From Verrucomicrobiales bacterium (GTDB lineage Bacteria; Verrucomicrobiota; Verrucomicrobiia; Limisphaerales; UBA1100): a stretch of 5,290 nt of DNA. Where the stretch lies: the NCBI GenBank assembly GCA_002719595.1, contig PBEJ01000038.1, positions 1-5,290 of the forward strand, given 5' to 3'. The position numbers and the translations under genes are program-made. Shown in pieces: positions 1 to 5,045 of this stretch. Below the pieces are notes generated by a model. That model was not told the origin of the DNA and made no database searches. It saw only the letters and a program-made list of their open reading frames with translations. Positions within the stretch are counted from its first letter, which is position 1. Each line of letters starts with the position of its first letter.

Positions 1-1
1 T

Positions 2-391
2 GCTCCTATTGTTGATGGTGAACGGGTTGAACATCCAGAGACTGTCGCAAGCGCCATTCGCATTGGTAATCCAGCCAGTTGGCAGGGGGCCAATGCTGCT
101 GCTCAATTTTCAGGGGGTAAAATTGATAAGGTAACTGATGAGCAGATCGTTTCAGCATATAAACAACTTGCTTCTACTGAAGGTATATTTGTGGAGCCGG
201 CTTGTGCGGCTGCTCTTGCCGGATTGATTAAGGTCACTAGTGCTGGCGGAATAGATGAGGGAAGCATTGTTGTGTCTACGATGACGGGTCACGGATTGAA
301 GGATCCCGATAGTGCGGTAACCTATGCCAACTCTGAGGCAAAACTAGTTGAGGCTGATTTAGAAGCGGTTAAGGCGGCGATGGGGTTATAA
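2..391 (+). CDS. thrC: Threonine synthase, C-terminal 129 residues (5' end outside the window)
   Basis: PLP-dependent enzyme that converts O-phospho-L-homoserine to L-threonine in the cytoplasm, the last step of threonine synthesis. The gene is open from the left edge; reading from base 2 gives 129 residues ending in MGL-stop. Visible family motifs (fragment numbering) are RIGNPASW at 20-27, EGIFVEPACAA at 60-70 and the near-terminal TGHGLKDPD at 95-103. These are typical of the short (about 350 residue) threonine synthases of Bacillus, actinobacteria and Verrucomicrobiota, not the long E. coli/yeast type. Family members usually read EPASAA where this one has EPACAA, a mild change. Only about the last third is present, so the PLP lysine is out of view. 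One base separates its stop from the lysC ATG, so the two are surely co-transcribed. The GTG at base 191 lies inside this reading frame and is not the true start. Confidence 0.95.
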   Translation, partial: APIVDGERVEHPETVASAIRIGNPASWQGANAAAQFSGGKIDKVTDEQIVSAYKQLASTEGIFVEPACAAALAGLIKVTSAGGIDEGSIVVSTMTGHGLKDPDSAVTYANSEAKLVEADLEAVKAAMGL

Positions 392-392
392 T

Positions 393-1619
393 ATGGCACT
401 GATTGTTCAGAAATACGGAGGATCCTCAGTCAAAGATACTGAACGTATAAAGAACGTTGCGAAACGTGTCGCAGCATATCGGCAAAAGGGTGATCAGATT
501 GTCGTAGTGGTTTCTGCAATGGGTGGGGGAACCGATAACTTGATCAGGCTGGCGAGTGAAATCAACAAGCAACCCAGTGAGCGAGAGATGGATATGTTGT
601 TAGCTACTGGAGAGCAGGCAACCATCGCGCTTTTGGCAATGGCTTTGCATTCGCTTGATCTGGAGGCGGTGTCTCTTACAGGAGCTCAGGCGGGAATTAT
701 AACTGATGAGGTGCACACTAAGGCGAAGATTAAGAACATTTCTCCGAGGGAAGTGCATGCAATGCTAGACGCGGAAAATGTCGTGATTGTGGCGGGGTTT
801 CAGGGCATGACGCCTGACGGTCGTATTACCACATTGGGGCGTGGAGGGTCAGATTTAACCGCAATTGCTCTCGCTTCGACTTTGGAGGCAGATTTATGCC
901 AAATATATACAGACGTAGACGGGGTCTTTACTGCAGATCCAAATTTGGTTTCCGATGCCCGGAAATTGAACGAGATATCATATGATGAAATGTTGGAGCT
1001 TTCGAGTCTTGGGGCCAGAGTGATGCAAAGTAGATCCGTAGAGTTTGCAAAAAAATTCAATGTAACGTTTGAGGTACGCTCAAGTCTAAACAACAATCCC
1101 GGAACAATAGTGAAAGAAGAAACTGATAGTATGGAAGGCGTCGTGGCACGCGGCGTGTCGTTGGACGAAAACCAAGCCAAGGTCACTCTAGTGGGCGTTC
1201 CTGATAAGCCGGGTATGGCCGCTCGAATCTTCAGTGCGCTGGCTAAAGGCGCAATTAATGTGGACATGATTGTTCAAAATATTAGTCATGGTTCCGCCAC
1301 GCCGGCTACTGATATGTCTTTTACGACCGACAAGCCTGATTTGCTCAAGGCTTTAAAGGTTATTGAGGGGTTAAATAGGGAAATTGAATTTACAGAAGTG
1401 ATTTCTGATGAAGGTATTGCCAAAGTATCTGTTGTGGGTGTGGGGATGCGTACTCATTCGGGCATTGCTGCCAAAGTGTTTGAGACGCTTGCAGCCGGAG
1501 GCATCAATATTGAGATGATCTCTACCAGTGAAATTAAAATTTCAGTAGTTGTAGAATCGGAGAAAGGTGAGGCAGCTACCCAGCAGCTGCACGATGCTTT
1601 TTTTCTATCCAAAAGCTAA
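393..1619 (+). CDS. lysC: Aspartate kinase, monofunctional, lysine/threonine-sensitive type
   Basis: Phosphorylates L-aspartate to 4-aspartyl phosphate, the entry step for lysine, threonine, methionine and diaminopimelate. The 408 residues match the usual length of the monofunctional class (about 400-420). The kinase domain spans about 1-235: KYGGSSV at 7-13 (nucleotide/substrate loop), SAMG at 41-44, EMDMLLATGE at 65-74, LGRGGSD at 148-154 and TDVDGVFTADP at 173-183. Two ACT domains follow at about 264-330 and 343-406, with QNISHG at 295-300, TDMSFT at 306-311 and STSEIKISV at 377-385; in relatives these bind lysine and/or threonine for feedback inhibition. There is no homoserine dehydrogenase fusion. 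The ATG at 393 is one base after the thrC stop and gives the normal N-terminus; upstream there is only a weak GATGGGG in place of a ribosome site. An internal in-frame start may also produce a separate beta subunit. Confidence 0.97.
   Translation: MALIVQKYGGSSVKDTERIKNVAKRVAAYRQKGDQIVVVVSAMGGGTDNLIRLASEINKQPSEREMDMLLATGEQATIALLAMALHSLDLEAVSLTGAQAGIITDEVHTKAKIKNISPREVHAMLDAENVVIVAGFQGMTPDGRITTLGRGGSDLTAIALASTLEADLCQIYTDVDGVFTADPNLVSDARKLNEISYDEMLELSSLGARVMQSRSVEFAKKFNVTFEVRSSLNNNPGTIVKEETDSMEGVVARGVSLDENQAKVTLVGVPDKPGMAARIFSALAKGAINVDMIVQNISHGSATPATDMSFTTDKPDLLKALKVIEGLNREIEFTEVISDEGIAKVSVVGVGMRTHSGIAAKVFETLAAGGINIEMISTSEIKISVVVESEKGEAATQQLHDAFFLSKS
1131..1619 (+). CDS. Possible aspartokinase beta subunit from an in-frame internal start in lysC
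   Basis: Aspartokinases of this class, for example B. subtilis aspartokinase II and C. glutamicum LysC, are alpha2-beta2 enzymes. Their beta subunit is the separately translated C-terminal regulatory part, made from an in-frame start near codon 246-250. Here an ATG encodes Met247, in the linker between the kinase domain and the first ACT domain (SMEGVVARG). Translation from it would give 162 residues carrying both ACT domains, close to the known beta subunits. A purine-rich GAAAGAAGA at 1112-1120 lies about 10 bases upstream, which is as good a ribosome site as any in this window. Position and length are seen directly; use of the start is inference from the family. Confidence 0.4.
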   Translation: MEGVVARGVSLDENQAKVTLVGVPDKPGMAARIFSALAKGAINVDMIVQNISHGSATPATDMSFTTDKPDLLKALKVIEGLNREIEFTEVISDEGIAKVSVVGVGMRTHSGIAAKVFETLAAGGINIEMISTSEIKISVVVESEKGEAATQQLHDAFFLSKS

Positions 1620-2678
1620 GTGTGTGCCGTGAGTGGTCCTATTAGTCAGTTTATTCAGCACCACTATCGGCATTTCAATGCAGCGGCATTGGTGGATGCG
1701 GCCGATGGTTACCAGGACCACCTTTCGAAAGGGGGTAAAATGTTTGTTACATTGGCGGGGGCTATGAGTACGGCCGAGTTGGGATTGTCCTTATCTGAAA
1801 TGATCCGCAAGGACAAGATTCATGCTATTGCCTGTACCGGAGCGAATTTGGAAGAAGATGTATTTAATCTTGTTGCCCACGATCATTACGAACGTATTCG
1901 GAATTATCGTGATTTGACATCTGCTGATGAGAAAGCATTGCTCAATAGGCGCATGAATAGAGTGACCGATACCTGTATCCCTGAAGAGGAAGCGATGCGC
2001 CGCATCGAACACGCTATGCTTGTTTTATGGCAGGAGGCTCATGCCAAAAAAGAGAAAAACTTTCCACACCAATACATTTACCGATTGCTTCGTGAAGAAA
2101 GGGTGAGTGAGCATTATCAGATCGATCTTCGTAATTCATGGTTGGTTGCGGCGATGGAGAAAAATTTACCGCTCTTTGTCCCCGGTTGGGAAGATTCAAC
2201 GCTAGGGAATATCTTCGTTGCTCATTGTTTGGCCGGCGATTTGGATTACAGTGTGATGAGGTCAGGACCAGAGTACATGGGTGTTCTCGCAGATTGGTAC
2301 CTACAGACGACAATGAAACAGGAAATAGGCCAAAAGGTTTCTCCCATTTCTGAGTCCGTAAACTTACCTGAAAATGTCGAACCTTGTGAGCCAAGGGGCA
2401 GTTCAATTGGTTTTTTTCAGATCGGCGGCGGAATTGCCGGAGATTTTCCCATCTGTGTGGTGCCAATGCTCCATCAGGATTTGCGATTGGAATGTCCATG
2501 CTGGGCTTATTTCTGCCAAATCAGTGATTCAACCACCAGCTATGGAAGCTACTCTGGGGCCGTTCCCAATGAAAAAATTACTTGGGGAAAGCTGGAAGAA
2601 GAAACCCCAAAATTCATTATCGAAAGCGATGCTACAATTGTTGCACCTTTAGTTTTTGCCCATGTGCTGGGTTGGTAA
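1620..2678 (+). CDS. Deoxyhypusine synthase-like protein (bacterial DHS family, probable polyamine aminobutyl-transferase)
   Basis: Cytoplasmic NAD-dependent family that transfers the aminobutyl group of spermidine or similar amines; relatives make deoxyhypusine or homospermidine. Seen here: an N-terminal SQFIQHHYRHFNA at 9-21, TLAGAMSTAELG at 44-55, CTGANLEED at 72-80 (equivalent to the TAGGVEED NAD/substrate segment), GWEDSTLGN at 189-197, FFQIGGGIAGDFP at 265-277, SDSTTSYGSYSG at 302-313 and ITWGK at 320-324. Lys324 matches the lysine that forms the enzyme-substrate imine (human Lys329), with Trp322 and Glu318 also kept. The GGGxxKHH of eukaryotic enzymes is replaced by GGGIAGDFP, and bacteria have no eIF5A, so a small-molecule amine acceptor is more likely. 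The GTG at 1620 abuts the lysC stop; the GTG at 1629 (starting SGPISQF) fits my memory of relatives better. Neither has a Shine-Dalgarno. Residues about 228-262 look like an insertion. Last gene of the thrC-lysC unit. Confidence 0.88.
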   Translation: MCAVSGPISQFIQHHYRHFNAAALVDAADGYQDHLSKGGKMFVTLAGAMSTAELGLSLSEMIRKDKIHAIACTGANLEEDVFNLVAHDHYERIRNYRDLTSADEKALLNRRMNRVTDTCIPEEEAMRRIEHAMLVLWQEAHAKKEKNFPHQYIYRLLREERVSEHYQIDLRNSWLVAAMEKNLPLFVPGWEDSTLGNIFVAHCLAGDLDYSVMRSGPEYMGVLADWYLQTTMKQEIGQKVSPISESVNLPENVEPCEPRGSSIGFFQIGGGIAGDFPICVVPMLHQDLRLECPCWAYFCQISDSTTSYGSYSGAVPNEKITWGKLEEETPKFIIESDATIVAPLVFAHVLGW

Positions 2679-2685
2679 AATCGGG

Positions 2686-2913
2686 TTAAAGCTCAGATGA
2701 AGCATCTGCTCCAGGGTCGTTACTTCGTTCAAGTTTGATAACGCGTTTTTTTATTATTTCTAATTGTTTGGTAAGTTCATAACTGGCCTCAAAGAGTGCT
2801 TCCTGGGTATCCTTGTCCTCAAGGTGGATGATAGTTGGGTTGAGATTCATCATTTCCAACGCAATGGTTTTGCAGTGATCCTTGATTTTTTCACTGGCTT
2901 CTTCTTGATTCAT
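2686..2913 (-). CDS. Small charged helical protein, 75 residues, function unknown
   Basis: I do not recognise this protein. It is cytosolic in character, with no signal peptide and no membrane segment. It is rich in Glu and Lys, with a heptad-like stretch from about 42 to 65 (SYELTKQLEIIKKRVIKLE) that could form an amphipathic helix or short coiled coil, then a polar tail. It carries a single cysteine at position 14. It lies 11 bases downstream of the SDR stop on the same strand, so it would be translated from the same message. No Shine-Dalgarno precedes its ATG, but that is true of every gene here. Support for it being real comes from the tight operon spacing, its filling of the whole gap between the SDR gene and the convergent DHS-like gene, and a plausible soluble-protein composition. 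A structural or regulatory partner of the SDR is possible but unsupported. Confidence 0.6.
   Translation of the reverse strand: MNQEEASEKIKDHCKTIALEMMNLNPTIIHLEDKDTQEALFEASYELTKQLEIIKKRVIKLERSNDPGADASSEL
2694..2708. terminator. Perfect 6-bp inverted repeat near the convergent gene ends, weak terminator candidate
   Basis: CAGATG-AAG-CATCTG forms a 6-bp stem with a 3-base loop, 15 bases past the DHS-like stop and inside the last codons of the opposing small gene. Read on the minus strand it is flanked by two G-A mismatches and then a G-C pair, followed by TTTAACCCGATTTT, a poor broken U-tract. Read on the plus strand no U-tract follows. It is the only hairpin I see at this 3'-3' junction. A role in ending either transcript is only a guess. 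Confidence 0.2.
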
Positions 2914-2924
2914 AAGAATTGAGT

Positions 2925-3677
2925 TTAATAAGTGGCTCTCCCCCCGGAAAGGTCAAATACGCTGCCAGTGGTAAAGGAGCAGTCTTCACTGGCAAGCCAA
3001 GCAACCAGCGCACCGGCTTCATCCACCTCGCCGAAACGGCCCATGGGAATTTTGCTGAGCATGTAATCAATATGTTGTTGTGTGACTTGTTTGAGTATAT
3101 CCGTGTTGATTACGGCGGGGGTAATGCAGTTCACGCAAATTCCATTTTGTGCTAACTCTTTTCCTAAACTTTTGGTAAGGCCGATAACACCCGCTTTGGC
3201 GGCGCTGTACGCACTTGCCCCTGGGTTACCCTCTTTTCCGGCAATGGAAGCAGTGTTGATAATCCGCCCATAACCACGTTCGCGCATATGGGGTACTACG
3301 GCGCGGCAGCAGATGAATACAGCGTTCAGGTCTACATCTATCACACGTCGAAACTCCTCCACGGGATATTCCCATGTTTTATAGATGCCACCAGCGATCC
3401 CAGCATTGTTGCAAAGTATATCAATTTGACCCAATTCACTGATTGTGGCCTCTGTGGCACCAGCAACCGCATCTTCATCGGTTAAATCAACGGTTTGAAT
3501 TTTAACCTCGCCATACTTACTTAGGCTGGTTTTTGCCTGAGCAGCAGCTTCAGTATCTATGTCCCATAAGCTTACAACTGCCCCCGATTGTATTAAACGT
3601 TTGGCAATGGCAAGGCCGATGCCACGAGCTCCCCCGGTGACAACTGCCTTTCGATCCGAGAGATTGATTTGATTCAT
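2925..3677 (-). CDS. SDR-family NAD(P)-dependent oxidoreductase (classical type)
   Basis: Cytoplasmic short-chain dehydrogenase/reductase of 250 residues, the usual length. Rossmann fold motifs: TGGARGIG at 14-21 (cofactor glycine loop), Asp39 at the end of the second strand (WDID), which favours NAD(H) over NADP(H), Asp64 in VDLTD, and NNAG at 90-93. The catalytic tetrad is complete: Asn118, Ser144, Tyr157 and Lys161 (YSAAK). The segment after the active site reads NCITPAVINTDI (183-194), with Ala in place of the usual Gly of the PG motif, and the C-terminus is FDLSGGRATY. That combination recalls SDRs acting on sugar acids, such as the 2-keto-3-deoxy-sugar-acid dehydrogenases, but the substrate cannot be read from sequence. 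The ATG at 3677 was chosen because it gives the standard N-terminus; a TTG start at 3719 would add 14 residues not expected in the family. Divergent from cutA, 59 bases away. Confidence 0.93.
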   Translation of the reverse strand: MNQINLSDRKAVVTGGARGIGLAIAKRLIQSGAVVSLWDIDTEAAAQAKTSLSKYGEVKIQTVDLTDEDAVAGATEATISELGQIDILCNNAGIAGGIYKTWEYPVEEFRRVIDVDLNAVFICCRAVVPHMRERGYGRIINTASIAGKEGNPGASAYSAAKAGVIGLTKSLGKELAQNGICVNCITPAVINTDILKQVTQQHIDYMLSKIPMGRFGEVDEAGALVAWLASEDCSFTTGSVFDLSGGRATY

Positions 3678-3700
3678 GGCCCCGAGAGTAGTGAGCGAGA

Positions 3701-3729
3701 TTGATTTATTAAATACCAAAATAGATAAT
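3701..3729 (+). promoter_or_regulatory. Sigma70-like promoter for cutA, predicted leaderless
   Basis: TTGATT at 3701-3706 and GATAAT at 3724-3729 are separated by exactly 17 bases, with 4/6 and 5/6 matches to TTGACA and TATAAT. The -10 box ends 7 bases before the cutA ATG at 3737, so transcription would begin at or beside the start codon. The 59-base gap between the divergent SDR and cutA genes is the natural place for a promoter. I found no equally good promoter on the opposite strand for the SDR gene. Confidence 0.55.
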
Positions 3730-3736
3730 AAACCTC

Positions 3737-4057
3737 ATGTACCACATCGCTCTTGTTACCGCGCCCGATATGGAAGTTGCCCGTGAATTGGCTAAAACCG
3801 TTTTGGAAAAAAGATTGGCTGCCTGTGCTAATCTGTTATCTGGCCTAGAATCTCACTACTGGTGGGAAGGAAAATTATGCTGCGATAATGAGGTTTTATT
3901 GATCTTAAAAACCAATGCGGAAAATCTACCCCGACTTGAAGCACATGTGCTGGAAGCACACCCTTATGACACGCCAGAGTTTGTCAGTTGGGTTATAGAT
4001 TCTGGCAGTAAAAAGTACCTAGATTGGGTGTCCTCTAACACAGCTTTCAGTGAATGA
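3737..4057 (+). CDS. cutA: CutA1-type divalent cation tolerance protein
   Basis: Small trimeric ferredoxin-like-fold protein of the PII-like superfamily, named for a copper/divalent-cation tolerance phenotype in E. coli; its molecular role is still poorly defined. The 106 residues are the normal length. Family marks: VTAPDMEVARELAK at 7-20, the conserved RLAACANLL at 26-34 with Cys30, the YWWEGK hairpin at 41-46, EVLLILKT at 52-59, HPYDTPE at 75-81 and the late YLDW at 94-97. An extra cysteine pair, Cys48-Cys49, sits in the loop after YWWEGK, where many relatives have charged residues. There is no signal peptide, so it is cytoplasmic. The ATG at 3737 is preceded by no ribosome site and by a -10 box only 7 bases away. 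It shares its strand with the downstream PpiC-like gene but is separated from it by 43 bases holding another promoter. Confidence 0.95.
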   Translation: MYHIALVTAPDMEVARELAKTVLEKRLAACANLLSGLESHYWWEGKLCCDNEVLLILKTNAENLPRLEAHVLEAHPYDTPEFVSWVIDSGSKKYLDWVSSNTAFSE

Positions 4058-4064
4058 GCGACCC

Positions 4065-4092
4065 TTGACAACGATTCCTCCCTGAATAGATT
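4065..4092 (+). promoter_or_regulatory. Promoter with perfect -35 for the PpiC-like gene, predicted leaderless
   Basis: A perfect TTGACA at 4065-4070 is followed 16 bases later by TAGATT at 4087-4092 (4/6 to TATAAT). The -10 box ends 8 bases before the ATG at 4101, again placing the likely transcription start at or next to the start codon. The extended -10 reads TAGATTTG, which also fits the TAnnTTTG form known from Bacteroidetes promoters. It occupies the 43-base gap after cutA. Confidence 0.55.
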
Positions 4093-4100
4093 TGTTTCAA

Positions 4101-5027
4101 ATGAGAGTGGTAATCTTCATAATTATAGGCGTGGCCTTATCGCAGCATGCATGGACACAACAGAAGAGAGTGTCCAACACCATTAAAGCGATTGTGGGTG
4201 GCCAAAAAGTTATCACACAACTGGATGTAGAACGTAAAGCTGGAGGTCCAGCTGAAAGAGTAGCACCAGCAATATTGGCTTTGGCCCAAAAAAAACTCGA
4301 AACAGACGCCTTGCTGGTTATGAGTATTAAGAACCGTGAGGGCTATGTGGAGCCTGCCGGGGTGCCAGAATTACTGCTGAAAAGAGAGCTCAAAAGCAGG
4401 TATGATAATAATCGAAAAAAAATGATTTACGATTTGAGGTTGCAGGGCAAAACGATTCAGCAGCGTGAAGCTGAGTTGTGGGATGAATTGCTTCTGGAAA
4501 ATGCAATTTTGTCGGTACGCCAATCGGTTCAAGTTTCTCCTGCTGCCATCAAAAAGTATTATGCTGAGAACCCCAATATCAGTGACAAAGGGGAAACAGT
4601 GGATCTTTATTCAATCCGTATCCCTCGTGATAAGGAGGGGGTTGATTTGGCAAAGGTGCAGAAAATAGCCGATGAAATTAAATCACTGGCTGATTTCAAA
4701 AAAGTCGCGGGTAAATTTAATGCGACTGATGATATTCATAAGGGGTTTATTCATAAGAATGACCCAGTTGGATTAAGTAAGGAGGTTGCCGGAGAAGTTT
4801 TTTCCCTACAAGAAAAGGAAGTGGGGTTCACTTTAGATGGAGCATCATATTACCTGCTTTACGTTGAAAAACGTTGGGATAAATTTGAGGTTCCATTATC
4901 TGAAGTGCACAAATTAATAGAGGAACGTTTGTCGCAAGAAATATTTGAGAAAAAACTGAGCGAAAAAGAAAAGCGCATACGAAATGAGGTGCACGTGTAT
5001 TATCCGCCGGTGAATAGTATTCCTTAA
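4101..5027 (+). CDS. Secreted SurA/PpiC-like (parvulin-type) protein, probably a periplasmic chaperone
   Basis: Related in layout to SurA and PpiC peptidyl-prolyl isomerases that help outer-membrane proteins fold. From the ATG at 4101 it has 308 residues. Residues 1-20 look like a signal peptide (MRVVIFIIIGVAL core, possible cleavage near AWT/Q). A SurA-like N-terminal segment follows (IKAIVGGQKVITQLDVERK, 28-46), then a long charged helical region (about 55-155), a single parvulin-like domain (about 165-258: strand VDLYSIRIP, helix 181-197, FKKVAGKF at 199-206, VFSLQEKEVG at 233-242, SYYLLYVEKR at 249-258) and a charged C-terminal helix. The usual His of the HIL strand is Ser171 and the GGDLG motif is missing (HKGFIHKND at 213-221), so isomerase activity is doubtful. 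A TTG at 4092 would add three residues ahead of the signal peptide and lies in the promoter; ATG is preferred. Confidence 0.8.
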   Translation: MRVVIFIIIGVALSQHAWTQQKRVSNTIKAIVGGQKVITQLDVERKAGGPAERVAPAILALAQKKLETDALLVMSIKNREGYVEPAGVPELLLKRELKSRYDNNRKKMIYDLRLQGKTIQQREAELWDELLLENAILSVRQSVQVSPAAIKKYYAENPNISDKGETVDLYSIRIPRDKEGVDLAKVQKIADEIKSLADFKKVAGKFNATDDIHKGFIHKNDPVGLSKEVAGEVFSLQEKEVGFTLDGASYYLLYVEKRWDKFEVPLSEVHKLIEERLSQEIFEKKLSEKEKRIRNEVHVYYPPVNSIP

Positions 5028-5045
5028 ACAAAATCATTCCGATCC

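Noticed and set aside
387..392. Perfect TATAAT directly before the lysC ATG
   Set aside because: It abuts the start codon, so +1 would fall inside lysC. It arises from the thrC stop codon context (TTA TAA T), and no -35 box lies at the right distance. LysC is co-transcribed with thrC.
800..1267. 155-residue open frame on the minus strand inside lysC
   Set aside because: Antisense to strongly conserved aspartate kinase codons; the translation has no recognisable motif and is Ser/Thr-rich, as expected of a shadow frame.
2014..2499. 161-residue open frame on the minus strand inside the DHS-like gene
   Set aside because: Covers conserved DHS-family sequence on the other strand; its translation resembles no family and has shadow-type composition.
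3678..3719. N-terminal extension of the SDR from a TTG at 3719
   Set aside because: Adds 14 residues ahead of a standard SDR N-terminus and runs through the divergent promoter region; the ATG at 3677 is the better start.
3940..3951. 12-bp perfect palindrome AGCACATGTGCT
   Set aside because: It lies within conserved cutA coding sequence where the peptide EAHVLEAH repeats; best explained by codons and chance, not an operator.
5015..5020. TAGTAT as a -10 box for the Sel1 gene
   Set aside because: Only 4/6 match, no -35 partner, and it lies inside the end of the PpiC-like gene; shared transcription is simpler.
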